From Streptomyces sp. RPT161 (GTDB lineage Bacteria > Actinomycetota > Actinomycetes > Streptomycetales > Streptomycetaceae): 64,000 nucleotides of DNA. A program made the position numbers and the translations under genes. Below are positions 26,693 through 35,134 of this stretch, one piece after another (the stretch's first letter is position 1; each line of letters begins with the position of its first letter). The stretch is from NCBI RefSeq assembly GCF_027533845.1, contig NZ_JAPZVN010000021.1:1-64000 (forward strand), given 5' to 3'. The notes under the pieces are model-generated. The model had not been told where the DNA came from and made no database searches. It saw only the letters and a list, made by a program, of their open reading frames with translations.

Positions 26693-26726
26693 CCTCGCTC
26701 ACCCCCGCCCGACCCGACGCGCTGCT

Positions 26727-26750
26727 CAGCGGCGCACCGGCGCCGCGCTG
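26727..26750. terminator. GC-rich hairpin after the GH15 gene
   Basis: CAGCGGCGC (26727-26735) pairs with GCGCCGCGCTG (26740-26750) with a two-base bulge and a 4-base loop. It is 34 bases past the GH15 stop and before the GlxA-type gene, consistent with a terminator. Confidence 0.45.
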
Positions 26751-26803
26751 GCAGTAATCGTCAACAGACTGTCATTGCGGCCAGGTTCGGTCGCCGACAC
26801 GCT

Positions 26804-27832
26804 GTGACCGTGATCCAACGACGTGTGGTGGTCGTGGTCTACTCCGGCGTGCAGGCGCTGGACGTCACCGGGCCCATTGAGGTGTTCGACACGGTGAACC
26901 GCCGGTTAGCCGAGCAGGGGGTGGGCTACCGCATCGAGTACGTCTCCGCCGACGCGCCCCTGGTGCGCACCTCCGTCGGGCTGGTGGTCCAGGCCGCGCG
27001 GCTGGACGAGGCGGTCGGCCCCATCGACACCCTGCTGGTGCCCGGGGGCTGGGGGCTGCGCGAGGCTTTGCGGGAGCGGGAGTTGGTGTCCTGGATCCGC
27101 GACGCCGCCGCCCGGTCGCGCCGGGTGGCCTCGGTGTGCGGCGGGGCGTTCCTGCTGGCCGAGGCGGGTCTGTTGGACGGGCGGCGGGCGACCACGCACT
27201 GGGCGTACTGCGAGGAGTTCGCCCGCCGCTATCCGCGGGTGACGGTGGACTCGGGGCCGATCTTCGTGTGGGACGGCCGGTATGTGACGTCCGCGGGGGT
27301 GTCCACCGGCATCGACATGGCGCTGGCGCTGGTGGAGGCCGACCACGGTGCGGCCGTCGCCCTGGACATGGCCCGCTATCTGGTGCTGTTCTTCAAACGG
27401 CACGGCGGCCAGTCGCAGTTCAGCGCGGTGCTGGAGGCGCAGTTGGCCGACCCGCTGCCGATCAGGGCGGCCCAGGAGTGGATCCTGGGCCACCTCGAAC
27501 AGCCGCTGCCGGTGGCCGAGTTGGCGCGGCGGGCGAACATGAGCCCACGCAACTTCGCCCGGGTGTTCCGCCGTGAGGTGGGGACCACACCGGGCCAGTA
27601 CGTCGAGCGGATGCGGATCGCGCGGGCGCGTGAGCTGCTGGAGAGCACCGAACTGCCGATCAGCCATGTGGCCAGGCGCTGCGGCTTCCCGGCCGTGGAG
27701 ACCTTCCTGCGGTCGTTCGGCCGGGCCATGGGGCTCACTCCGGGCGAGTACCGGCAGCGCTTCCAGGTGCTCTCCCCCGCGGGCCTGATCGTCGCCCCCG
27801 GCAGGGACGGCTTCGCGGAGGTGGGCGCATGA
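26804..27832 (+). CDS. GlxA-family AraC-type transcriptional regulator
   Basis: A 342-residue regulator with an N-terminal DJ-1/PfpI-like domain (about residues 7-190: VVYSGVQALDVTGPIEVFDT, then SVCGGAFLLAEAGLLDG at the nucleophile elbow). The C-terminal AraC double helix-turn-helix covers about residues 225-320 (MSPRNFARVFRREVGTTPG, HVARRCGFPAVETFLRSFG). GlxA proteins respond to small molecules and often sit beside their targets. The GTG start follows the GH15 gene by 111 bases. Its stop overlaps the start of the ThDP enzyme gene (ATGA), placing it at the head of the biosynthetic operon and suggesting it activates it. Confidence 0.88.
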   Translation: MTVIQRRVVVVVYSGVQALDVTGPIEVFDTVNRRLAEQGVGYRIEYVSADAPLVRTSVGLVVQAARLDEAVGPIDTLLVPGGWGLREALRERELVSWIRDAAARSRRVASVCGGAFLLAEAGLLDGRRATTHWAYCEEFARRYPRVTVDSGPIFVWDGRYVTSAGVSTGIDMALALVEADHGAAVALDMARYLVLFFKRHGGQSQFSAVLEAQLADPLPIRAAQEWILGHLEQPLPVAELARRANMSPRNFARVFRREVGTTPGQYVERMRIARARELLESTELPISHVARRCGFPAVETFLRSFGRAMGLTPGEYRQRFQVLSPAGLIVAPGRDGFAEVGA

Positions 27833-29535
27833 CCGCGGACGCCCGGGTGCGCCTGGTCGACTACCTGGCCGGGGAGTTGGCCCGGATCGGCGCCCGGTAC
27901 GTGTTCGGCGTGGGTGGCGCGAACATCGAGGACCTGTACGACGCCGTGCACCACCAGCCGGGGTTGACCGGCGTGGTGGCGAAGCACGAGTTCTCCGCGG
28001 CCACCATGGCGGACGGCTACGCCCGGGCCACCCGGCGGACCGGTGTGGTCATGGCCACCTCCGGCGGCGGGGCGATGAACCTGGTGCCGGGACTCGCCGA
28101 GGCGCACGCCTCACGGGTGCCGCTGCTGGCACTGGTGGGGCAGCCGCCGACCGGGTTGGACGGGCGGGGTGCGTTCCAGGACTCCAGCGGCAAGGGCGGC
28201 TCCTTCGACGCGGCGCGGGTCTTCGCGCCGGTGTCCCGGTTCTGCGCCCGGGTGACCGAACCGGAGTCGTTCGCCGGACTGCTGGCAGAGGCGATCCAGG
28301 CAACGCGGACCCACCCGCGGGGTCCGGCGGTACTGCTGCTGCCCAAGGACGTACAGCAGGCCCTCGTCACCGTGCCGAGGAGCACGCCGGTACCGCCACC
28401 GGTGGTGCGGCCGGATCCGGCGGCCCTGGACGAGGCCGTGCGGCTGCTGGACGGCGCCCAGCGCGTCCTGCTGATCGCCGGTGAGGGGGTGGCCGCCTCC
28501 GGTGCCCGCGCGGAACTGGCCGAACTGGCAACGGCGTTGGGGGCGTGGGTGGCGGTCAGCCCGGACGCCAAGGACGTCTTCCCCAACCACGACCCCCGGT
28601 ACGTCGGGGTGGCCGGGGTGATGGGGCACCTCGGCGTCCAGGACCATCTGCGTCGTGCCGATGCCTGCCTGCTGGTCGGCACCCGCCTGCCGTTGATGGC
28701 CCGCGGCGGCCTGGACGAAGCGCTGCGCACCACCCCCGTGGTTTGCGTGGACCCGGAACCGCCGTTCGTCCCCGGCATCGCGCTGCGCGGCGACCCGCGC
28801 CAGACGCTGGCCACCCTCAACGCCCGACTGACGCCACGGCCCCGCCCGCACCCGGAACCCGCGGGCGACCCGCGCCCGTTGGCCGTACCGCCACCTCCCG
28901 GGGCCGGCTTGTCGTATGCCGAGGCGCTCTCCGCGATCGCCTCGGCGCTGCCCGAGCGCGCCCATGTCTTCGTGGACGCCGGGAACGTCGGAGCGAGCGC
29001 CATCCATCTGCTGCCCGCGCCGCGCGACGGCCGGTTCGTGGTGGCGGTGGGCATGGGCGGCATGGGCTACACCTTCGGCGCGGGCATCGGCGCGGCGCTC
29101 GGCACCGGTCGCCGTACGTATGTGCTGGCCGGGGACGGCGCGTTCTTCATGCACGGGATGGAGGTGCACACCGCGGTCGAGTACGCGGCCCCGGTCACCT
29201 TCGTCATCCTCAACAACAACGCGCACGCGATGTGCGCCACCCGCGAGCAGCTGTTCCAGGGCGGCGCCCGTACCGAGAACGTCTTCCGTCCGTCCGACAT
29301 CGCCGCCGGTGCGGCGGCTATGTTCCCCGACCTGGACGTGAGCCGGGCACACCGCGCCGGTGATCTGCGCCTGGCCCTGCTGCGGGGAAACGGCAACGCC
29401 GGTCCGGCGTTGGTCGCCCTGGACTTCGACCACCGGGAGATCCCCCCGTTCCTCCCCTTCCTGGCCGCCCCGGACCAGGAACCCGACCACACCGAGGAGA
29501 GCACCGATGACCGCGGACCACTCCACGTTGGCTGA
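27829..29535 (+). CDS. ThDP-dependent enzyme, acetolactate-synthase-like
   Basis: A 568-residue protein with the three domains of thiamine-diphosphate enzymes: N-terminal PYR (about 1-170), central domain (about 190-330) and C-terminal PP (about 365-550). The catalytic glutamate is Glu54 in VAKHEFSAATMADGYARA. The metal/ThDP motif starts GDG at about 435-437 and ends in VILNNN. The FAD-binding residues of true acetolactate synthase are not evident. Such enzymes decarboxylate 2-oxo acids and may ligate the product to an acceptor. Expected role here: making an acyl or aldehyde building block for the cluster. It overlaps the regulator gene by four bases and the next gene by 29. Confidence 0.85.
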   Translation: MTADARVRLVDYLAGELARIGARYVFGVGGANIEDLYDAVHHQPGLTGVVAKHEFSAATMADGYARATRRTGVVMATSGGGAMNLVPGLAEAHASRVPLLALVGQPPTGLDGRGAFQDSSGKGGSFDAARVFAPVSRFCARVTEPESFAGLLAEAIQATRTHPRGPAVLLLPKDVQQALVTVPRSTPVPPPVVRPDPAALDEAVRLLDGAQRVLLIAGEGVAASGARAELAELATALGAWVAVSPDAKDVFPNHDPRYVGVAGVMGHLGVQDHLRRADACLLVGTRLPLMARGGLDEALRTTPVVCVDPEPPFVPGIALRGDPRQTLATLNARLTPRPRPHPEPAGDPRPLAVPPPPGAGLSYAEALSAIASALPERAHVFVDAGNVGASAIHLLPAPRDGRFVVAVGMGGMGYTFGAGIGAALGTGRRTYVLAGDGAFFMHGMEVHTAVEYAAPVTFVILNNNAHAMCATREQLFQGGARTENVFRPSDIAAGAAAMFPDLDVSRAHRAGDLRLALLRGNGNAGPALVALDFDHREIPPFLPFLAAPDQEPDHTEESTDDRGPLHVG

Positions 29536-30160
29536 AGTGCCCGGCCTGATAAGGGTGGAGAACACCACCCCCGAGCAACTGGCCGAGCACTGCGCCCGGA
29601 TGACCCGGGAGAGTTATCCGCACCAGCAGGTCTACGGGCGGTACTGCACCATCGAGCAGTACGTCGACTGCCCGCCCGAGCAGGTCTACGACTATCTGCG
29701 CCAGGGGCACCACCTGGAGGAATGGACCTGTAGCCTGCGGGACTTCGGCCCCACCGACACGCCCGGGCTGTGGCTCGGGCGCGACCTGCTGGAGCCGGGC
29801 ACCGGCATCTACTGCAAGGTGGTGGCCAACTCCGAGGCGATGACGGTGGACTACCACTGCGCCTGGGACCAGGGCGAGACGCTGTGGATGGTCTATCTGA
29901 TGCGGGTGGTCCCGGCGTCCCTGGTGCTGGACGAGCCGGGCTCGGTGGTCACCTGGACCAACTGCCGCCATCCGTACTACGACGCCAACCCGTTCCCGGA
30001 GCGTGCGCCGCGCCCCGACCGGCGCTGGGTGGGCGAGTACTGGGACCTGTTCTACGCCGGTCACACGGTGGAGATGCACAACCTCAAGGCGATCCTGGAA
30101 CACCGCCACAAGGCCGGGCTTCCGGTCAGCGTGCCGCCCACGCGGGCGGTGGCCCGTTGA
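29507..30160 (+). CDS. SRPBCC-like (START/Bet v1-fold) protein
   Basis: A 217-residue soluble protein. The ATG at 29507 is used because GAGGAGAG lies six bases upstream, even though it overlaps the ThDP gene by 29 bases. The segment YGRYCTIEQYVDCPPEQVYD-YLRQ matches the start of SRPBCC domains (a hydrophobic pocket fold; polyketide cyclases, lipid carriers). Alternating beta-like stretches (VDYHCAWDQ, LWMVYLMRVV, VVTWTNCRH) and a long C-terminal helix follow. No catalytic motif is fixed in this fold. The role is probably binding or cyclising a pathway intermediate; the assignment is moderate. Confidence 0.6.
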   Translation: MTADHSTLAEVPGLIRVENTTPEQLAEHCARMTRESYPHQQVYGRYCTIEQYVDCPPEQVYDYLRQGHHLEEWTCSLRDFGPTDTPGLWLGRDLLEPGTGIYCKVVANSEAMTVDYHCAWDQGETLWMVYLMRVVPASLVLDEPGSVVTWTNCRHPYYDANPFPERAPRPDRRWVGEYWDLFYAGHTVEMHNLKAILEHRHKAGLPVSVPPTRAVAR

Positions 30161-31167
30161 CTCCGGTCAGCCTCACCGATGTCGCGGCACATCTGCCGGG
30201 CGAGCCGGTGCCCGCGGAGTTCTACACCGGCTACCCCGGGGCGGAGGACCGGCTGCGGGACAGCCCGATGTTCCGGGTGCCGCCGTTCCGGCACCATGTG
30301 GCGGAGGGGGAGAGCAACGTCGACCTGATCGAGCGGGCCGTGCGGCCGCTGATGGAGCGGCACGGCCGGGCGGCGATCCGCGGGGTGGACGTGCTGCTGG
30401 TGCACAGCCAGTTGCCGGACGTGCCGTTCGTCGGCGCGGGCACCGAGGTGGCGCGCCGCCTCGGCATGTCCCCGGAGTGGCTGGTGGACGTGGCCAACGG
30501 GGGCTGCGCGTCGTTCGTCCACATGCTGGGCCTCGCCCGGCAGTTGCTGACCACCACCTCGGCGAGGTCCGCGCTGATCTGCAACGCGCAGACCGCGGCC
30601 GGCCAGTTGTTCACCCAGTCCGAGGTGCGCGGGCTCGCCCAGGCCGCGATCCCGGGTGACGGCTGCGGGGTGGGGTACGTCACCGCGTCCGGCCCGAATC
30701 CCGTACTGGACGTGCGGGTGCGGCACATCGCCGAGTACGCGGGGGACATGACGATGGTGCGCGACGACGGCCGCAGGTACTGGGAGCCGGGCGAGGCGCA
30801 GTTGCGGATCGGCTTCACCGAGACCGGTGTCGCCCGGGTGCTGGAGCGCGGCAACCGGCTGGTCCCCGAGGTGGTCACCGAGTTGTGCAAGGATCTCGGC
30901 AGGGATGCCGCCGAGATCGGTACGCTGATCACCAACCAGCCCAACCGCACCTTCCTGCGCAACTGGCGGGAGGCACTGGGCCTACCGCCCGAACGCCACC
31001 CGGACACCTTCGACACCTGCGGCAACCTGTTCGGCGCGGCGATCCCGATCACCCTCGACCGCACCATCCGCTCAGGCGACCTGGAGGACGGCTCGTTGCT
31101 GGTCCTGGGCGGCTTCGCGCACGCGGGTGACTTCGCGGGCGCGGCAGCGGTGGAGTGGCACGGCTAG
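30157..31167 (+). CDS. KAS III-like condensing enzyme, catalytic His missing
   Basis: A 336-residue thiolase-fold protein of the 3-oxoacyl-ACP synthase III group. The nucleophile is Cys117 in ANGGCASFVHML. In place of the usual HQAN motif it has NQPN (Asn260), and Asn290 occurs in CGNLFGAAIP. A Cys-Asn-Asn arrangement favours acyl transfer or non-decarboxylative C-C bond formation over standard malonyl condensation, as with other diverged KAS III proteins. The TTG start overlaps the previous stop (TTGA), so it is translationally coupled; no other start gives the full N-terminus. A second KAS III-like gene follows the PucR gene. Confidence 0.8.
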   Translation: MTPVSLTDVAAHLPGEPVPAEFYTGYPGAEDRLRDSPMFRVPPFRHHVAEGESNVDLIERAVRPLMERHGRAAIRGVDVLLVHSQLPDVPFVGAGTEVARRLGMSPEWLVDVANGGCASFVHMLGLARQLLTTTSARSALICNAQTAAGQLFTQSEVRGLAQAAIPGDGCGVGYVTASGPNPVLDVRVRHIAEYAGDMTMVRDDGRRYWEPGEAQLRIGFTETGVARVLERGNRLVPEVVTELCKDLGRDAAEIGTLITNQPNRTFLRNWREALGLPPERHPDTFDTCGNLFGAAIPITLDRTIRSGDLEDGSLLVLGGFAHAGDFAGAAAVEWHG

Positions 31168-31284
31168 CAACCGCGACGCTCCAGCCCGCGGTGCCTGACA
31201 AGGCGCAACCGGGCCGGAATTCGCCCCCGGCCGAAGTGGTGCTAGCCACATCGACACAGCGCAATGGGCAACCTTTCCGTCACG

Positions 31285-31301
31285 CCTCGTAGTCTACGAG
31301 G
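31285..31301. promoter_or_regulatory. Perfect 17-bp palindrome upstream of PucR-type gene
   Basis: CCTCGTAG-T-CTACGAGG lies 44 bases before the regulator ATG, in a 177-base gap between two pathway genes. It is the best operator candidate inside the cluster. Autoregulation by the PucR-type protein is inferred. Confidence 0.55.
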
Positions 31302-31344
31302 GCAGCCGTCGACACCCGTCGGCCATGGCCAAAGGGAGCTCAAG

Positions 31345-32661
31345 ATGTCGGTACCCGCGCACATCGCCTCGGTGCGGGCGATCACCTCAGGCACCGCCAA
31401 GGACGCCGAGAGCCCGTCAGACGTCATTCATCTGCCCAGTACACGGCCGTTAGGCGGGCACGGCTCGGTGGTGCCCGCGCTCGCGGAGGCACTGATACGC
31501 CAGGCCCCGCAACTCATCGAGCAGCTCGTTGAGTTGGCCGCGGGCCGGGACGTGGAGCACGTCCAGCAGCTGCCACCGGCCGACATCCGCCGCTCGCTGC
31601 GCGAGCACGTACTGGGCTTCCTGCGGTTCCTCGCGGACAAGCCCGTTCCCGACGACGACCCGCTCACCGTGCCCATGGCCTGGGGCCACCACCGCGCCCA
31701 GGAGGGGGTGGCCCTGGAGTCGATGCTGCGGGTGCACCGGCTGGCCACCCAACTGCTGTGGGAGAAGCTGTTCGACGAGGCCCGCGCCAGGTCACCGGAG
31801 GTGCTGCAACGGCTGCTGGACGAGAGCGGGCCGGTGTGGGACGTGCTGGACAGCTACTCGCTGGCGCTGGTCAAGGGGTACCGTTCGGCCGAGTTGACCG
31901 CCCGCCGCGAGGACGCGGCGCGCAGGGACGCGCTGTTCGACGCGCTGATCGAGGGGCGCGGTGTGGAACCGGCGGTCGCCGCGGAGGCGCGGGTCACGCT
32001 GGGGCTGCCGACCCGCGGCCGGTTCGTGGTGGTCGCCGTGGACGCGGACGCGGGCGGGTCCTTCCGTACGTTGAGCGCCGCGCTGCCCGCGCGCTCGGTA
32101 CAGGCCGTGTGGCGGCTGCGCTCGGACCGGGAGATCGGCGTACTGGAACTGGGCCGCACCGCGCTGCCGCGGCTGGTCGAATGGCTCTCCGCCGGTGCGG
32201 GTCAGCGGGTGGGGGTCTCCGGCGAGGTGGACAGCCTCGCCGACATCGCCACCGCCTACCACTTCGCGGAGACCGCGCTGCAGACGCTGCGCTACGGGAC
32301 CACGGGGGTGGCGGCCTTCGACGACCGGCTGCTGGAGGCCTTCGTGGTGACCAGTCCGAACGTCGCACAGCGGCTGGCCCAGCGGGCCTTCGGGCACCTG
32401 CTGGACTGCGCGCCGGAGGAGCGGGACGTACTGCTGACGACGATGGACGCCTGGTTCCGCAGCGGCTGTTCGGCCGCCAAGGCCGCACAGCGGTTGCACT
32501 GCCACCGCAACACCGTGCTCAACCGGCTGCGCCGGGTGGAGTCGCTCACCGGTCACTCGCTGGACGACGACCGCCATCAACTGGCCTGTCAGATGGCACT
32601 GGTGGCGGTCAACACGCTGCCGCTCACCTCACCGCCGCAGTCCGACACGGAGAACATGTAA
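31345..32661 (+). CDS. PucR/CdaR-family transcriptional regulator
   Basis: A 438-residue regulator. The C-terminal helix-turn-helix AKAAQRLHCHRNTVLNRLRR (about residues 380-399) is the PucR_C type. The middle (about 205-330) resembles the CdaR GGDEF-like domain, and the N-terminal 170 residues are an all-helical sensor-like domain. The ATG at 31345 follows GGGAG by eight bases; the frame opens 27 codons earlier without a ribosome binding site. It sits between the two halves of the biosynthetic cluster with its own upstream palindrome, so it is a likely pathway-specific regulator. The ligand is unknown. Confidence 0.85.
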   Translation: MSVPAHIASVRAITSGTAKDAESPSDVIHLPSTRPLGGHGSVVPALAEALIRQAPQLIEQLVELAAGRDVEHVQQLPPADIRRSLREHVLGFLRFLADKPVPDDDPLTVPMAWGHHRAQEGVALESMLRVHRLATQLLWEKLFDEARARSPEVLQRLLDESGPVWDVLDSYSLALVKGYRSAELTARREDAARRDALFDALIEGRGVEPAVAAEARVTLGLPTRGRFVVVAVDADAGGSFRTLSAALPARSVQAVWRLRSDREIGVLELGRTALPRLVEWLSAGAGQRVGVSGEVDSLADIATAYHFAETALQTLRYGTTGVAAFDDRLLEAFVVTSPNVAQRLAQRAFGHLLDCAPEERDVLLTTMDAWFRSGCSAAKAAQRLHCHRNTVLNRLRRVESLTGHSLDDDRHQLACQMALVAVNTLPLTSPPQSDTENM

Positions 32662-32794
32662 CGCGCATGTAAACCCGTGGGGCGGTTGTGCTCGGTGCAC
32701 AGTCTGGCCGTGGGAATCCGCAGCAGGCGGCCATCGACGCGGCCCGTAGCCAGACGGAAGCATGGAGCAGGGGGCGCGAAGGCGCAAGGGGTTT

Positions 32795-32822
32795 GGCGCC
32801 TTCAACCGGAAGCGGTTGCGCC
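32795..32822 (+). promoter_or_regulatory. Hairpin in the leader before the second KAS III-like gene
   Basis: CAACCG-GAAG-CGGTTG (32803-32818) carries a GNRA-type tetraloop and is extended by GGCG/CGCC across a 4-base bulge. It lies about 107 bases before the GTG at 32929. It may be a leader structure or terminate transcription from the PucR gene. Confidence 0.35.
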
Positions 32823-32928
32823 CTGGTGAGCGTTTGAACCTCACCAAGCCGACGGTCCCGTACGCGATGGAGCGGACGGTACGACCGCGGTGTGCGCATG
32901 GTTCGTTACGGGGGGCTGGGAGTTGTCA

Positions 32929-33915
32929 GTGACGGATGTTTTCGTCGACTCGTTCGTCTACTCACTTGGCGAGCGCAAGATCCATGTCAATGAGACGGCG
33001 GCCGCGGGCGGACTGATCTCGTCCGCGCAGGACCTCGAGTCCGCCGGGTTCCGCTGGCATCACGTGTGCGAACCGACCACCAGTGCCTACGACCTGGCGA
33101 GCGCGGTCACCCGCCGGCTCGCCGACTCCGACCGGCTCGGTGACGTCGACGCGATCGTGTACGCCACCTGCCTGCCGCTCAACGGCAACGCGGGCGACGC
33201 CGCCGAGTGGGAAGCCACGAAGGACGTCAAACACCTGATGGACTTCCCCGCGAGTCGGCTGCAGGCCGACTTCGGGCTGCACAAGGCGGTCGTCATCGGC
33301 CTCAACCAGCAGGCCTGTACGGCCATGTTGGGCTCCGTCCGGCTGGCACAGGCGATGCTCCAGGTGGAGAAGGACTGGAACCGGGTGCTGTGCGTGACAG
33401 CCGACCGGTTCCCCGAGGGTGCCAAGTACGAGCAGGCGTACAACCTGATCTCGGACGGCGCCGCCGCCTGTGTGGTCAGCCGCCAGCCCGGCGCCTTCCG
33501 TCTTGTGACGGCCCATCAGATCACCAACGGCGGCCTGGGGCAGGCGGGCGACGACGAGACGGTGGGCAGCTACTTCTCGTACACCCACCGGCTGGTGCGC
33601 GAGACCCTGGAACGTGCCGGTCTGACCGCCGCCGACCTCGACTGGGTGGTCACCCAGAACACCAACGACAAGGCGTGGCAGATCCTGGCCAGACTGCTGG
33701 GAGTCGGTTTCGAGAAGGTGTTCTTCTCGTCCATGCCGGACGTCGGCCACGTCATCTCCGCCGACAACGTGGTCAACCTCGCCGAGCTGCTCGCCACCGG
33801 GCGGGTGCGCCCGGGCCAGCGCATCGCCCTCATCATGGCGGGCTTCGGGCTGAACTGGCAGTGCCTGATCCTCGAAGCCACCGAAGCGGTGGCCGCTGCC
33901 GCCGCCCGGGACTGA
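32929..33915 (+). CDS. Diverged KAS III-like enzyme
   Basis: A 328-residue thiolase-fold protein. The nucleophile is Cys130 in NQQACTAMLGSVRLA. The region of the normal catalytic His reads TQNTN (Gln243-Asn244-Thr-Asn246), so that histidine is absent. A later GHVISADN supplies His274 and Asn280, as in some acyltransferring KAS III relatives. The GTG at 32929 is chosen because GGGAG lies nearby; the frame extends 13 codons upstream without support. It starts the second operon of the cluster and may work with the other KAS III-like protein on different carrier-bound substrates. Confidence 0.78.
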   Translation: MTDVFVDSFVYSLGERKIHVNETAAAGGLISSAQDLESAGFRWHHVCEPTTSAYDLASAVTRRLADSDRLGDVDAIVYATCLPLNGNAGDAAEWEATKDVKHLMDFPASRLQADFGLHKAVVIGLNQQACTAMLGSVRLAQAMLQVEKDWNRVLCVTADRFPEGAKYEQAYNLISDGAAACVVSRQPGAFRLVTAHQITNGGLGQAGDDETVGSYFSYTHRLVRETLERAGLTAADLDWVVTQNTNDKAWQILARLLGVGFEKVFFSSMPDVGHVISADNVVNLAELLATGRVRPGQRIALIMAGFGLNWQCLILEATEAVAAAAARD

Positions 33916-33963
33916 CCCCGGCCCGTACATCCGCCAAGCAACCGACCACCGGATGAGGACCGC

Positions 33964-34884
33964 TTGAGTACATCGAACGTGCCCAAAGCCCGGCTGGCCG
34001 AGGCGCTCGCCTCGCTCGGCCCCACCGTCAGCAGGCTCAGCCACCTGTCGCAGCGCTCGTACCAGAACCCGTACACCGAGCTGGCGGCGTGGCCGAAGGA
34101 GGTCCGGCCGGAACAGGAGTGGTTCAGCAGCCCCGAGTACCTGAGCCTGCACGGCACGGAGCACTGGGAGCGGCTTGACGAGACCGCCCGTTGCCGACTG
34201 GCCTTCCACGAGGCCGCCAACTTCTACAGCCTCAACATCCACGGTGAGAAGTCCCTGATGCAGGGCCTGGCCGAACGGCTCTACCGCAAGGACCTGTTGG
34301 ACGTCTCGGAGTACCTGCACCACTTCCTGGACGAGGAGAACAAGCACAGCATCTACTTCGGCGCCTTCTGCACCCGCTACTCGCGGGTGTACCGCAGCCG
34401 CCAGTTCTCCTTCGAGGAGTCGCACGACTCCCGGTCGCGCGACATCGAGGACTTCCTCTTCTTCGCCAAGACCATGATCTTCGAAGAGATCGTGGACAAC
34501 TACAACTGGGTGCAGTCCAGGGACTCCCGGCTGCATCCGGTGGCCCGGTTCATCAACCACAACCACCACTTCGAGGAATCCCGCCATCTGATCTTCGGCC
34601 GCCGTCTGGTGACCGCGCTGTGGGAGGCCTGCGCTCCATCCTGGGGCGGGCAGACCGTCGAGGAGCTGCGGGCCTACCTGCGGCAGTACTTCACCATGGC
34701 CTGGCGTGAGTACTACAACCCGGACGTCTACGCCGACGCCGGGCTCGAAGATCCATGGGAGATCGCCGAACGAGCATGGTCCGCACCGGCGCAGCGGGAG
34801 CACCGCCGCGAGGTGTCGAAGAAGGTCGTCGGTTTCCTCACCTCGACAGGCATTCTCGACAAGGAGCCCGCCGATGCGTTCTGA
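33964..34884 (+). CDS. AurF-type diiron N-oxygenase
   Basis: A 306-residue helical diiron protein related to p-aminobenzoate N-oxygenase AurF. The ligand pattern is present in order: Glu95 (NIHGEKSL), Glu125-x2-His128 (DEENKHS), Glu174 or Glu175 (MIFEEIVDNY) and His201-x3-Glu205-x2-His208 (HHFEESRH). AurF uses the same ExxH and HxxxExxH motifs with seven ligands. Such enzymes turn amines into hydroxylamines, nitroso or nitro groups. Next to an amino acid:carrier-protein ligase, the substrate may be a carrier-bound amino acid. A TTG start with GAGGA upstream. Its 3' end overlaps the carrier protein gene. Confidence 0.82.
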   Translation: MSTSNVPKARLAEALASLGPTVSRLSHLSQRSYQNPYTELAAWPKEVRPEQEWFSSPEYLSLHGTEHWERLDETARCRLAFHEAANFYSLNIHGEKSLMQGLAERLYRKDLLDVSEYLHHFLDEENKHSIYFGAFCTRYSRVYRSRQFSFEESHDSRSRDIEDFLFFAKTMIFEEIVDNYNWVQSRDSRLHPVARFINHNHHFEESRHLIFGRRLVTALWEACAPSWGGQTVEELRAYLRQYFTMAWREYYNPDVYADAGLEDPWEIAERAWSAPAQREHRREVSKKVVGFLTSTGILDKEPADAF

Positions 34885-35134
34885 GCAGGAGATCCGTGAC
34901 AGCCTGCGGTCCTGGGTACTGGCCAAGGCCGCCGACCGGGACGGTGCGACGATCACCGACCAGACCGCGCTGTTCGAGGAGCGGTACCTGCGGTCGGTCC
35001 ATCTGCCCGAACTGCTGCTGCTGTTGGAGAGGCTGAGCGGTACGCCGATCGACGTGGAGGACCTCAACCCGGGGGACTTCCGCGACATCGACTCGATGGT
35101 GCTCCGGTTCTGCACGACGGGAGCGACGCCATGA
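34874..35134 (+). CDS. Discrete acyl/aminoacyl carrier protein
   Basis: An 86-residue acidic four-helix carrier protein. The region RYLRSVHLPELLLLLERL matches the phosphopantetheine site, with Ser in an LRS context instead of the usual DSL. It ends NPGDFRDIDSMVLRF. The ATG overlaps the AurF-type gene by 11 bases, with AAGGAG upstream. Its stop overlaps the start of the aminoacyl ligase (ATGA), so it is the most likely acceptor of that enzyme. The absence of Asp before the serine is unusual and could affect recognition by the transferase. Confidence 0.75.
   Translation: MRSEQEIRDSLRSWVLAKAADRDGATITDQTALFEERYLRSVHLPELLLLLERLSGTPIDVEDLNPGDFRDIDSMVLRFCTTGATP

Noticed and set aside
27829-29535. 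True acetolactate synthase for branched-chain amino acids
   Set aside because: No small regulatory subunit or ilv genes nearby, FAD-site features are not evident, and the gene is coupled to a biosynthetic cluster; kept as an ALS-like ThDP enzyme only.
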